From Jaltomata sinuosa (taxonomy: Eukaryota; Streptophyta; Magnoliopsida; Solanales; Solanaceae), in the NCBI GenBank assembly GCA_003996215.1, contig QJPP01000438.1, positions 372,001 through 436,000 of the forward strand: 64,000 nucleotides of DNA, written 5' to 3'. The notes beneath the pieces are model-generated. The model did not search any database, was not told where the DNA came from, and saw only the letters and a program-made list of their open reading frames with translations. Below are positions 21,201 to 33,200 of this stretch, piece by piece. A program made the position numbers and the translations under genes. The stretch's first letter is position 1; each line of letters starts with the position of its first letter.

Positions 21201-24200
21201 CAGGACCAAGACGGAATATGTGGAGTGCAAGTTCAGTGAGGTGACATTTGTGACCGACGTGGAAGTGAAGCTTGACACGCATGTCATCCAAAAAAGAGAT
21301 AGCTTCAAGTACCTTGGGTCTATTATCCAGGGTAATGGTGAGATTGACGAGGATGTGACCCATCGTATTGGTGCAGGGTGGATGAAATGGCGGCTCGCAT
21401 CCGGGGTCTTGTGTGATAAGAAGGTGCCTCTCAAACTGAAAGGCATGTTCTACAGAGTAGCAGTTAGACCGGCTATGTTGTATGGGGCGTAGTGTTGGCC
21501 GGTCAAGAACTCCCACGTTCAGAAGATGAAGGTGGCTGAGATGAGGATGTTGCGCTGGATGTGTGGGTTTACTAGGAGGCATAGGATTAGGAATGCGGAT
21601 ATTCGAGAAAAGGTGGGAGTGTCTTCAGTGGAAGACAAGATGCGGGAGGTGAGGTTGCGATGGTTTGGGCATGTGATGAGGAGAGGCACAGAGGCCCTTG
21701 TGCGGCGCTGTGAAAGGCTGGCTATGGATGGATTTACGCGAGGTCGTGGTAGACCGAAGAAATATTGGAGAGAGGTGATTAGGCAGGATTTGGTGCATTT
21801 GCAGCTTACCGAGGACATGACCTTCGATAGGAGGTGTGGAGGGCCCAGATTAGGGTAGAAGGTTAATAGGTTGGTTGGCTTCTTTGTAGGGAGGAGTGTG
21901 GTGTTTTGTTGCCTTTTTAGTAGTTGTAAGGCTACGCTTGTAGCTTTTGTTTCGTCTGCGCCGGCTACTTGCTAGTGCCTTGTGTAGTTAGATTATTATA
22001 TTATTTTATTGTAGTATAGTTTTGTGTTTATCTGCTGTTTTGTTTATTGGTTTTATATCTTGGACTGTTTTGAGCCGAGGGTCATCGAAAACAGCATCTT
22101 TACTTCACCCTGGGGTAAAGGTATGGTCTGCGTACATTCTACCCTCCCCAGACCCCACTTTGTGGGAATATACTGGGTATGTTGTCGTTGTTGTTATTGT
22201 AAAATGATGGGACTAATGATGTACGAACGTATGAAATGGATTGAAGGATATCGCTATTGTGATGAATTGTTTGAACGAATTGAATTGTGACTAAGAGATC
22301 ATTGTTTTCCTATATGAATTTTATAAGATGGGCATAATGAATTGTTGATAGACCTTATGGGTTCCAAATTGATAAGATGGGTGACTTGCAAGTCCTGATA
22401 TGACGATACCAATAACGGAATATGCCCCTAACGAAAATTGTGTTGATTGCTATTGTTTTAAATGATATTGAATTGGTAAGAATTTGGGCTTAAAGAGAAT
22501 TAGATGGCTAACCGAGAAGGTGTGAGTCTAAACGTCTCAACACCCGAAACCTATGTTTTGTCAACATAGGGATGGTTCGATCCTAAATTTGGACGACCTT
22601 ATTGTTCCCTCTACGAGGATGATTGTGCTGGCCATAATGTATTGAATCTCGACTCATGCGGCAAACATGAGTTGGGGCTTAGCCGGTCGAGCGTTGATCG
22701 GACCCACATAGCCCGTGGTGTTAAATGGAAGTCGGTGATACCATCTAGTTCAGAAGTAATGTTAATGTATGATTTTCATGAAATGTTTTGAATACTTTCC
22801 CCATATTTTGCTTTCTATTATGATTTGTGTCACATTTCTTATGACTTACTTTATAAACTGTTATGTCCCTTCTCCTGGGTTGCATGCCAGTACTCATCGT
22901 ACTAACGGTCCTCGGACGCTACATCGTTTCATGATGTAGGTTCCAAGATATTTTTCTCATGGTACTGTGCAGCATTAGGACCGTTTGAGAGAACGTCAAT
23001 AAGTGGTGAGCCTCCATCTTTCGGAAGGCGATTTACATTTTTATTTTAACTCTGATTTTCAGTTATGGTATTGTCGGGGTCATGTCCCGGCATTGATGTT
23101 TCATTCTTATGTTAGAGGCTTCGTAGACCTATGTAGATGTTGTGTTAAATATTTTGTTCCCAACACTTGTAAACTCTTAAAGTATATTTTTAAATGGTTT
23201 TCTCAAATGGGTCTTTCTTCCGTAAATGTTTTATTGAATATGCTCATGATGTTATGCTAAGGGGTCTTATCGGGCCTTCATTGGTCTGGGTTGCCCGTTA
23301 CGTCCAGGGCCTAGTCCCGGGGCATGACAGCTACATTATCAACATTTCCTACCAATTTTGTCTCCCCAAGACAATAAATACCATCTACCATTTGTGAATC
23401 AAAACTAACAATCTTCTTCTTTCTCTATTGTTAAGCCCCCGTACGTTCCAAGTAAAAGTTTTCACTTCATTTAGAATGAATGCAACTCTTTTTCCCCTAC
23501 TTCTTGCGCTCCCTTCCTTGAACTTGACATCAAATTTCAAAATTTCCAACTTAGTTGGAACTTTTCTGTTTAGGAGTGGAACAGACAATAATGTATCGTC
23601 ATCCTGAACTAGTCTTCTATAATCAATTTTCATGAATAAAGAAAGAGCTTCGCATTCACATCCTTCAAATTCAACCCCAAACTCTTTACTTAACTACAAG
23701 ACATTCCTATGAACCCATAAAGACGCCTCCAATTCCGCTTTCAGGATTAGTCTCCACTGGTATCGTTTCTTGTACAATCAAAGAATCTGCATCATTGAAT
23801 ACTACTAACTGATTTTCTTTCTCTGATTGAAGTTTTGTCCCGTCCACCCCTTCTTCCTGAATTAGAGATATATCTTCTTCAACAACTTGCATAGACTGAT
23901 ATTCTTGCAACTAATGACAATTTCCTTCTGATTCTGTGTTTCACCTTCGTACATTCACACCATACTGGCAACTTGAAGATCAAACCCTCGCTTTCTACTT
24001 CAACGACCCTTGGCATCCTTCTCACTGGACCTTTAATCTTGATTCTAGCCCATCTCAGGTGGTTTTTTAGCTCCATCTCAACCCATCCACCACATTTATC
24101 ACCAATTCCCTGTATGACCTGACGACCATAAATGAAGCGGAAGCCCAATAACCCTAATTCATAGCCAATCAAAATTCGTCTTCCCCCAAAAACAACCTGA

Positions 24201-27200
24201 CGTCGGAGCCACCATGACCATAACTGCTTGCTTCTATTACCATTTACCCATCATAATATGTTCTGCTATCTTCTTAACTGGGAACTCGAATAGAAACTCA
24301 AAACCACTTTGCTCATACACATTGATTCTAGCTGCATTGTTCCACTTGTTGTTTACCCACTACATCAAAACAGGTAGGATGGTCATCAACCATTCCTGTG
24401 AATCCTCCAACTATGCATCTGTTCAACAGCTCGTTTCCAGACGCAGAGGACTCGGATGTACTCTCATTTGATTTTCTGAAGGTTGTTCCACCATGGGATG
24501 CTTCCTTTGCTGTCCATCTGTTTCTAGCTATAGCATGTGCCTAGTTATTTACCTTTTTGTTAGGTAATAACTCTAGTAATGGGCTTTCTTCTACAAATGA
24601 ATGTTTCAATGTTACAAGCAAGATCCCCCCAACCAACATTCGATGAGATTTTGGGAATAATAATGAAGGATCTTTCTCCTTGGATTAGCTATCACACTAG
24701 TAAATCCTCCATAATTGTTATACTTCTGAGAACATAAGTAATTAGACAAGCGGTACCACTTTCTAAAGTTGTTTCCTCGGTTCTTTGAGGCTGGATGCAT
24801 TAAATGACATATTCATATAAGAACTTCCTAGCTGATTGTCAACTTACGCAATAAATTGTTCCTCACTTCCTCCTTTCAACCCGTTCATACCATATTTCTG
24901 ACCTTGAGTATGCTTCTGTGACGTCAAAAGACTTATCACCAGCAACGAAATAAATTATATTCTCCATACATAACAATGTAAACCAAGTCTTTAAACAATC
25001 ACTGGAGGATGGTTGATCAAAAATACGGTTTCTCTACTGGAAATGAACAGGACACAAACGATCGGAAAGTGTTTTACTAACTTATCTCAGATACTGTGTC
25101 TGAGAGGAAAAGTGCAACATTGCCCCTCTTGTTGACTCTCCTCTTAGCATCTATAGATCGCGTTCCCTATAGGTTCCCATATCTCTGTCCCAAATGCAGT
25201 GGTCTTAAGATGCACTTAGGACCCATTACACATTTGGAAAAAATAAAAACCCAAGTAATCTAATACTCCTCCGTCCCAATTCATGTGGCACTTTTCACTT
25301 CCCGTGAGTCAATTGGACTAATCTTTGAAGGGTTCCCATATCTCTGTCCCAAATGCAGTGGTCTTAAGATGCACTTAGGACCCATTACACATTTGGAAAA
25401 AATAAAAACCCAAGTAATCTAATACTCCTCCGTCCCAATTCATGTGGCACTTTTCACTTCCCGTGAGTCAATTGGACTAATCTTTGAAGCTAAATTGGAT
25501 TAGACCAACTCAACATTCTAAAATTAAAATTTAGGTATTCAAACCCTATACAAGATGTACTATAAGTTGCAATTCTTCTTATGTCAATGTGATGAAAAAT
25601 ATATCTAAAAATGTCCGGTCGACTTGTCACGATTGATTGCTCACACACAATAAGGTTAGGCAGGCTTGGGGAGTAGTTTATCTGGGGCGGATGCCTCCTA
25701 AAGAGTTACAGAGGTGTGCGAAGGTAGGCTCAAGCTAAGATTCTGCTCGTGAGCGTAGCCTGCCTGACTGTGAGACCGACTGGTTGAACAGAGATGAAAG
25801 TGAGCCCTTTTTTGTTTTGTGCTATTTCACCATAGGCTGTCGGAGCTTGCTTCTTAGCGCTATGTGGGAAGAGAATTTCTCTATCCCCCCCCCTTCCCGC
25901 GTCAAAGTTTATACAGTTTGAATCTCGAAAGGCGAAAAGTGTCACATATATTGGGATAGAGGGAGTAGTAATTTAACAACAAGAAGAAAACCCCAATTAT
26001 TTTAGTAAATCAAAAAATGATAAGAAATTACACTAGCAATCTAAAAATAATAAGTCTAAGTCTCATGACAATAACTAATAAAGTTAATCCCAAAATTAAG
26101 ACTATCTATTCTGGTATATGAAGAAAATATAAAAGCACATAAAAATAAGTTGACGCTTACAAGTCTAGGAGATAGGTGTTCTACATACTAGTGTTCTACA
26201 TACTAGATTTTACATTCAATTGTGTCATTTATGACATTATTATACAAGTTTTCCCATTTTACATAAGTTCGGAAACTGCAAACCAGATATTGCTATACAT
26301 TTCCGGTGTCTCTTGATCCTAAACCCATCATAAACTCATGATTTCCAGAAATTCTGATACAGCATTTTGAATAAATAACATTAATTTTTCCATCAATCTT
26401 TTGATGAAAATCCACCAAACATCTGATACCATAAGTCAACAATACTTTTGCGGTGGCAAAGCTGGCGTCATCCAGCAAAGATATTGACACCTTAAACTAG
26501 CTACGGCACAGAACAGTGCATAATGACATAAGGGGAACTTGAAGAACTTTTTTAGCTTACCGAGCTTGGTGAGCACATCTATCTTCTACTAATAGCATAT
26601 CGATACTACTATCATAACTGCCTGCACTTTACAGGGCTCGGAAGAGTACGGCTCCCTTCCGGAGGACAAGATTAGGATTTTAGGTTGCACTAGTAACACT
26701 TTCTTTACCTAAGGCACCTGCCTGCCCTCCTTCCCTACACCACCAAAGGACGGAGAGAGAGAGAGAGCAGAAACAGAAGAGCAACCACATACAGGTTAGA
26801 AATGTTCCATTTGACCAACCATTTCAGGATTTCAAATGTTTCTTTTGAACTACTAAGAAGTAGTTTGAAACAGATTTCAGATAGAATTAAAAAATAAAGC
26901 AACAGATAAAGAAATTTCAGCAATACGTCATCTCAAAAAGGACATTCACCTCATAAAAGCCCTTCTGATATTCATTCAAAAAAGCAGAGGATATTATTGT
27001 CCAAGACGCTCCGAATTTTTCCTGTAAATTATGCAGGGAAAGGTCAAAATCAAACATATCAAACAAATATTACAAGGACCATAAGGAATGCAGGATTCTG
27101 TAACGTTAGAATAGGAATAGGATTTGAATATAGTGTCCTACGTGAAGATTATGGACCATCCTCCGTACCAATTTCTCAAGGATGGTTAACTGTTATGCTA

Positions 27201-30200
27201 AGTGATGCTATGGGATCCAAGAATACAGCACCAAAAAGTGATAAAGTGAAAGTTTGTCACACTAATCTATTTTGTTTTTGTTTTGGGATGATGAGAATTG
27301 TGAAAGTAGTCTTTTTTACTTGTAAGTAGAAACATTTTGTGTCTCCTTGGTTTCTCTGTGGTTCATGAAGATTCTTAATTTTGCAGACCAAAGTTGGTCA
27401 AGCAAATGTAGTTTTGGTCACACAAATTGCTAATCAGTTGGGATAAGGGTTAATTTAGTTAGGTGGGTCTGTGTCGGGTTAAATGGGGGAATGGGTAATT
27501 TAATTGAAATCGGGTATTTGGGTGGACTTGGGGGATTCCGTCAATTGAGGGGTAATTTTGATAAGTTTCATAACGACAGGGGTATAATTGACCCGGTAGT
27601 ATAACTAGGGACAAAGTTAACTAATAAATGAAAAGTAGAGAGGCATTTTTTACCCTTTTCCTGATAATTACAGTACTACTCCTTTTACAATTATTCATTC
27701 TAATGTACGGGGTCATACTCAAACTATTTATTTTTCAGGAAATCAATAGTTTGTTACCTTTATTGATTGTTGCACTAGGATGACTTGGGTATATCTATTA
27801 AAGGCCAAACGTGAAGTTCTCTTCCTTTCAGTCATTTTATAAGATGATTTGTACCCAATTTGAGGCTAAGAAAAAAAATCTTGTGAAGTGACAATGGCAC
27901 AGAATTCATGGATAAAAGACTTTGTGCTTATCTGGAGTTTAATGGGATAATTCATCAAACTAGTTGTCCCTACACTGGTGCAACAAATGGGGTTGTTGAA
28001 AGGAAAAATAGGCATTTGTTAAAAGTGGCAAGGTTTCTTATATTTACAATGAATCTATCAAAAACCTACAAGGGGGATGCCAATCTAGTTGTTTTCTATC
28101 TTATCAATAGAATGCACATAAAACCCTCAATTTTCAGAGTCCTCTAGAGGCCTTAAAGGTTGAGAATGAATATATTGTTCCTCCGAAGGTGTTTGGGTGT
28201 GCCTGTTTCGTTCACACTATGAATTCTGGGAAATTTGATCCTAGAGCCCGTAAGTGTGTCTTTATTGGGTATTCTCCTAAACAAAAAGGGTATAAATGTT
28301 ATTATCCTCCCTTCAGGAGATCCTTTGTCAACATGGATGCTACCTTCGAGAGTGGGAACCCTATTTCGGCATTACACCATCAGTTTTTCAAGGGGAGAGC
28401 AAAAAGGAGGCACAGATCTATGTTGCTCAGACTCTTCAAAAATGTCGGCGGGTGCGTGTCGGATTCTCCAAAAGTAGTGTATTTTTGAAGAATCCGACAC
28501 GGGTGCAGCATCAAGAGTGAAGAGTCCGTGCAACTTAGGAACAGATGATTTTCCCTAGTTCCATATGGTAGTGGAAAGTGAATTTGGAGAAAGAATTCTG
28601 GGGAAGGCTGGTGGGCGTTTGGATAGACCTGACTTGAGAACATACTCAAGGAGAAATAAAGCAGAAGAAGCCATTATGAAATCTGTTGAAGCTGAATCTT
28701 CCCTGGTTTGCCTATTGCTCGTAGAAAAGGAGTCAGATCGTGTACCAAACATACTTAAATAATTTTGTCTCCCTCCTATAGAGCCTTTGCCTTGTCTATT
28801 TCTTCTATGCCTATTCCCCAAAATTGGAGGGAAGCTTTTGCAGATCCTAAATGGAAGCAAGTTATGATTGAAGAAATGAGGGCCCTGTTAAGAAAATTAG
28901 ACTTGGGAACTTGTTGCTTCACCACCCGACAAAAAGTTAGCTGGTTGCGAATGGATCTTCAGTGTGAAATATAAAGTTAATGACTCAATTGAAAGATTGA
29001 AAGCAAGATTGGTGACTAAGAGATTATTCTCATATGTTGATTCTGGCTCCGTTGTACTTAAATTATGGAGTTGATTATGAGAAAACGTTTTCCCTAGTTG
29101 TAAAGATGAACACTATCAGAATTCTTTTGTCATCTAAAGCTAATCTTGATTGGGACTTACAACAGTTGTGAGAAATATAAGGGAAAAATATTACTAAATT
29201 GTGTATCTACATTATTACACAGATACCCTATTTATAGACACTATAGTACTATCCTTTACCGAGTAGGATACTATATATTATTCTTGTTCTTGTTCCTATT
29301 CCTATTCTAACACTCCTCTTCAAGCTGGTGCATACAAGTCATATGTTATGTAATTAATACAAGGACCGGTGAGGGACTTGATGAAGATATCTGAAAGTTG
29401 ATCACTCGACTTCACAAATTTTGTAACAATATCTCCTGAGAGTATCTTTTCTCTGACAAAGTGACAATCAGTCTCAATGTGCTTAGTCCTCTCATGAAAT
29501 ACTGGATTTGATGCCATATGAAGGGACGTTTGATTATCACACACAAGTTGCATCTGACCGATGTCTCTAATATAAGCAGGCCACCCGTTCTACATCCGGA
29601 TATTGTGTTAGTAAGAGGTTATTTGGTGTCCTGGAAGAGTAAGAAACAGAGTGTGGTTGCTCGATCTAGTGCAGAAGCAGAATATCGAGCAATGGTTGTA
29701 GCAACTTGTGAGCTTGTTTGGATCAAACACTTGTTGTATGGATGTAGAGCAACTCGTGAAAAGGGGTGTTAGAGTGGGTTAAAATCTCATATTGGTTGGA
29801 GAATGGACTAGTGGTCTGCTTATATGGACTTGGGCAAACCTTCCCTCATGAGCTAGCTTTTGAGGTTGAGTTAGGCCTAGATGTCATATCTTTACATGGT
29901 ATCTGAGCATTGGTGAGAAACTTCAGGGAAAGAAAACTCACTCAGACAGGTCAAAGTGCATCAATTTCCAGTGACTGTTGAGGCTGATTTGCGTCATCTT
30001 CTGTTTTATGGGTGTTGTGCGAAAACCAACACTACCACGAGGCTCGGAAAGCTCAGGCGACAAAACCCCGACCAGAACCACTGGAAAATACCACCTCACA
30101 CGCTCTCACGCACCGACCAAAGGTGCGATTTTCCGGCGAGATCTGTGTCATGCGCCGGGAGCGCAAGAGCTTTTCCGATAGATTTTACTAGTTGTTCTAT

Positions 30201-33200
30201 TTCTATTGGAGTCATCCAGGTCTCCGACCATATTCCTACAATTTTCTTTGGATTTCGATCGCCGGAATTAGGGTTCCGGAGACTTCAGCACTTTTTTCGG
30301 CGATTCCAGGCTTTTCCCAGCCATTCTTTTGAAAAAATATTTTACTGTCAGTGTCGCGCAGAGATTCCGAGCTGACCCATACCATTTTCCTCAAGATCTG
30401 ATCACGTTTTTTCTTTTCCAGCGAGATTTGAATTCTCAAACATCCAGATCTCAGATCTCTGCTTCATGCTGCTTTCAAGTCAAATTTCACAAGATGTCTT
30501 TTGCGTGTGATATTTTTGGCTCCAAAAATACGGGAATTGGAAATTCAAGCCCTATGATCACTTCAGAACCATTGATGGGTTCATAATTCTTTTCTTGGAA
30601 CTTTTGAGTATTTTGAGGTGCTCTGATACCATGTAAAGATATGGCACCTTGGCCTAACTCAACCTCAAAGGCTAGCTCATGAGCGGAGATTCGCTCAAGT
30701 CCATATAAGCAGACCACCAGTCCATTCCCCAACTAATATGGGACTTTAAACCACTCTAACACCCCTTTTCATGCCCAGACCCAACCGGAGAGTGGACCGG
30801 GAGCAAAAACGGGGATAGACTTGGTTCTCATATCATGTAAGAAATATAAAGAAAAAATATTACTCCCTCCGTCTCATTTTATGTGGCACCCTTTGACTTG
30901 GCAAGGTGTTTAAAAAAAAGGAAGACTTTTGAAACTTGTGGTCCAAAATAATCCTAGAACATTTGTGTAGTCGTAAATCATTTCATTAAGGGTAAAAGAG
31001 GAATTTCAAAGTTAATTTTTTTCTAATTATAGAAAGGTGACATTCTTTTTGGGAAGGACTAAAAAGGAAAGTGTGCCACATAAAATGGGATGGAGGGAGT
31101 ATTGAATTGTGTATCTATATTATTACACCGAGACCCGATTTATAGACATTATATTACAATCCTTTACCAAGTAAGATTCTATATACTATTCTTGTTCATA
31201 TTCCTATCCTAACAACAGTTATACACTTAGAAGAAGAGGTGTCTATGGAGATCCCTCCTAGATTTGATACTGAACAAAGTCAGGGAAAAGTCGGATTGAA
31301 GAAAACCTTGAACTGACTGAAACAATCCCCTAGAGATTGGTTTGGTAGATTCTCCAAAGAGATGATTTCTTACGGTTACCAACAAAGCAATGTCGATCAC
31401 ACCCTTTTCATAAGACATCAAAAGGGTAAACTCACTCTCCTCATCATTTATGTTGATGACATAGTAATGATAGGAGATGACAGAGGAAATGACCTGATTA
31501 AAGAAGTTTTACCACAAGAATTGAGAACAAAGACCTAAGAAAGTTGCATTATTTCTTGGGAGTTGCTAGATTAAAAAGAGGAATTTTTATTACTCAGGAA
31601 GTATATTCTAGATCTCTTGAAAGAAACTGATTGACATGTTGCAAGCCAGCAGAGTCGACTATGGAAAGCAATCACAAGTTACAAACAGGGTTGGAAGGTC
31701 AATTGATAAGGAGAGATATCGGAGGTCGGCTGGAAGATTCACTTATTTTTCTCACACTAGACCAAACTGCCTATTCAATCAGCTTGGTGAGTCAGTTCAT
31801 GCGATATCCTCGAGATCCTCATATGCAATTTTTCTTTCATATTTTGTGGTATCTAAAGTTTGCTCAGGGAAAAGTTAGCTTTTCTACCTCCAGACAGAAG
31901 CTTTTTTACAGACGTGGACTAAGTTGGATCTTTAGATGACAGAAGATCTACCTTCGGTTACTGTATACTCGTAACAGGAACCTAGTTACTTTGAGAAGTA
32001 CGAAGCAAACGGTAGTTGCAAGATCAAGTGTGGAAGCAAAATATAGAGTTATGGCCCAGGGTGTTTGTGAGCTTCTTTGGCTACAAAAGTTACTAGAAGA
32101 ATTGAGACTTTTTAGAAAAGGGAAACTTTCCTTGTATTGAGATAACAAAGATGCAATCAGTATAGCTCAGAATCATGTTTCCTTGTATTGCGATAACAAA
32201 GATGCAATCAGTATAGCTCAGAATCATGTTCAACATGACCGAACAGAACATATTTAAATCAATCGGCAGTTCATCAAAGAGAAAGTTACTAGTGGCACCT
32301 TGAGTTTATTTTATGTGCCGTCAGAAAAACAACTAACGGATGTGCGTACAAAAGGCCTCAGCAAAAGGACTTTTCATACTTTGTTTACAAGTTAGATATC
32401 TGCGACATCTTTCCTCCAACTTGAGGGGAGCGTTGATTGTGTTAAACTGTCAGTTAATTAGTATGATTTTAGGAGACTTTATTTCTCCTTTTCTTAGCGT
32501 AATTATAGGAGTAGAATATTTCCTTTTATTGCAATTGATTGTCTTTTCTTAATCAGTTAGGACTCACTTGTATAAATACCTCTTCTCATGGGATGTAAAA
32601 GACATACTAAAATACAAAGAAGTCTTTCTTCTTTCTCAAATTCTACAGAAATTCAATACCTGTAAAAGCTCTTGTCCAATATAAGGCTGGGTCAGACGGT
32701 TGAAGTCCCATAATCCTTCTGACTCGAGTTCTTCCTGCAAAGAAACTAGTTATTGCATTTAATACAAGATCTCTTTATCTAAATGATATTAGAACAATCT
32801 AAACCTTGCAAGGATTGTAGACAGTAGTAACCGCACAAGTAAAGTATTAGATACCTGACTAATAGGAATAGAAGGTCGAAATTTTCCACAAAGGCCAGTC
32901 ATTGCATGTTCTGGAAGCTCCCATATTCTGAAGAATCCCAATATGTGATCAATCCTATAAGCTGTAAAGTACTTCCCCATCTGTAAAATGACAACATTGA
33001 TACAGTTTGAAATAAACACCTAAATATTAAAGTACCAGTGTTGAAAAGGAAAAGAACAGAACTAAGTAGTAAGTTTTAGGTACCTGTGTTAGACGAGCAC
33101 GCCACCACCCATAGTTATCTTTTGACATTTCTTCCCAATTATAAGTGGGAAATCCCCAATTCTGGCCGTTTTTATCAAAATAGTCAGGCGGTGCTCCAGT

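Larger units (their letters stand above)
16978..23329. mobile_element. Ty3/gypsy solo LTR, split by a LINE
   Basis: Begins TGTAACACCCCAAACTTTCG and ends CCCGGGGCATGACA, typical of Del/Tekay-like chromovirus LTRs. The five bases before (GCTAC, 16973-16977) and after (GCTAC, 23330-23334) are identical, so this is a complete LTR without internal region. Without the LINE it is about 2.25 kb. It lies within an L1 relic inside DPE2 intron 15. Orientation is not decided by coding sequence, since none remains. Confidence 0.9.
29167..31214 (-). mobile_element. Small-LTR Ty1/copia element nested in copia RT
   Basis: Inserted in the reverse transcriptase of the host copia with a perfect 5 bp duplication ACAGT (29162-29166, 31215-31219). 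On the minus strand it starts with an LTR at 30836-31214 (interrupted by a Stowaway MITE), then the PBS-like TGATATGAGAACC, and ends with RNase H (29320-29553), a polypurine tract (CTTGAAGAGGAG) and the second LTR. The interior is not a normal gag-pol; it is filled with rearranged fragments including an inverted LTR pair. Confidence 0.85.
27670..32647 (+). mobile_element. Ty1/copia element filling DPE2 intron 14, host of nested insertions
   Basis: Integrase fragments (NGTEFMDKRLCAYLEFNG, CPYTGATNGVVERKNRHLL at 27890-28020; VFGCACFVH at 28189), then reverse transcriptase WREAFADPKWKQVMIEEM (28825), NLDWDLQQL (29140), resuming at 31216 with MEIPP-RFDTEQSQGK, DHTLFIRHQKGKLTLLIIYVDD (31390-31455) and an RNase H end to about 32370. 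It ends in a polypurine tract TTGAGGGGAG and a 3' LTR. Stops and frameshifts are present. The 5' LTR is not recognised. Orientation is antisense to DPE2. Confidence 0.85.

Noticed and set aside
26293..26490. 65-codon minus-strand open frame (MSISLLDDASFATAKVLL...)
   Set aside because: Looks protein-like, but I recognise no family and see no splice context linking it to DPE2; left unannotated.
26997..27329. 110-codon plus-strand open frame
   Set aside because: Overlaps DPE2 exon 15 on the opposite strand and shows no homology I recognise.
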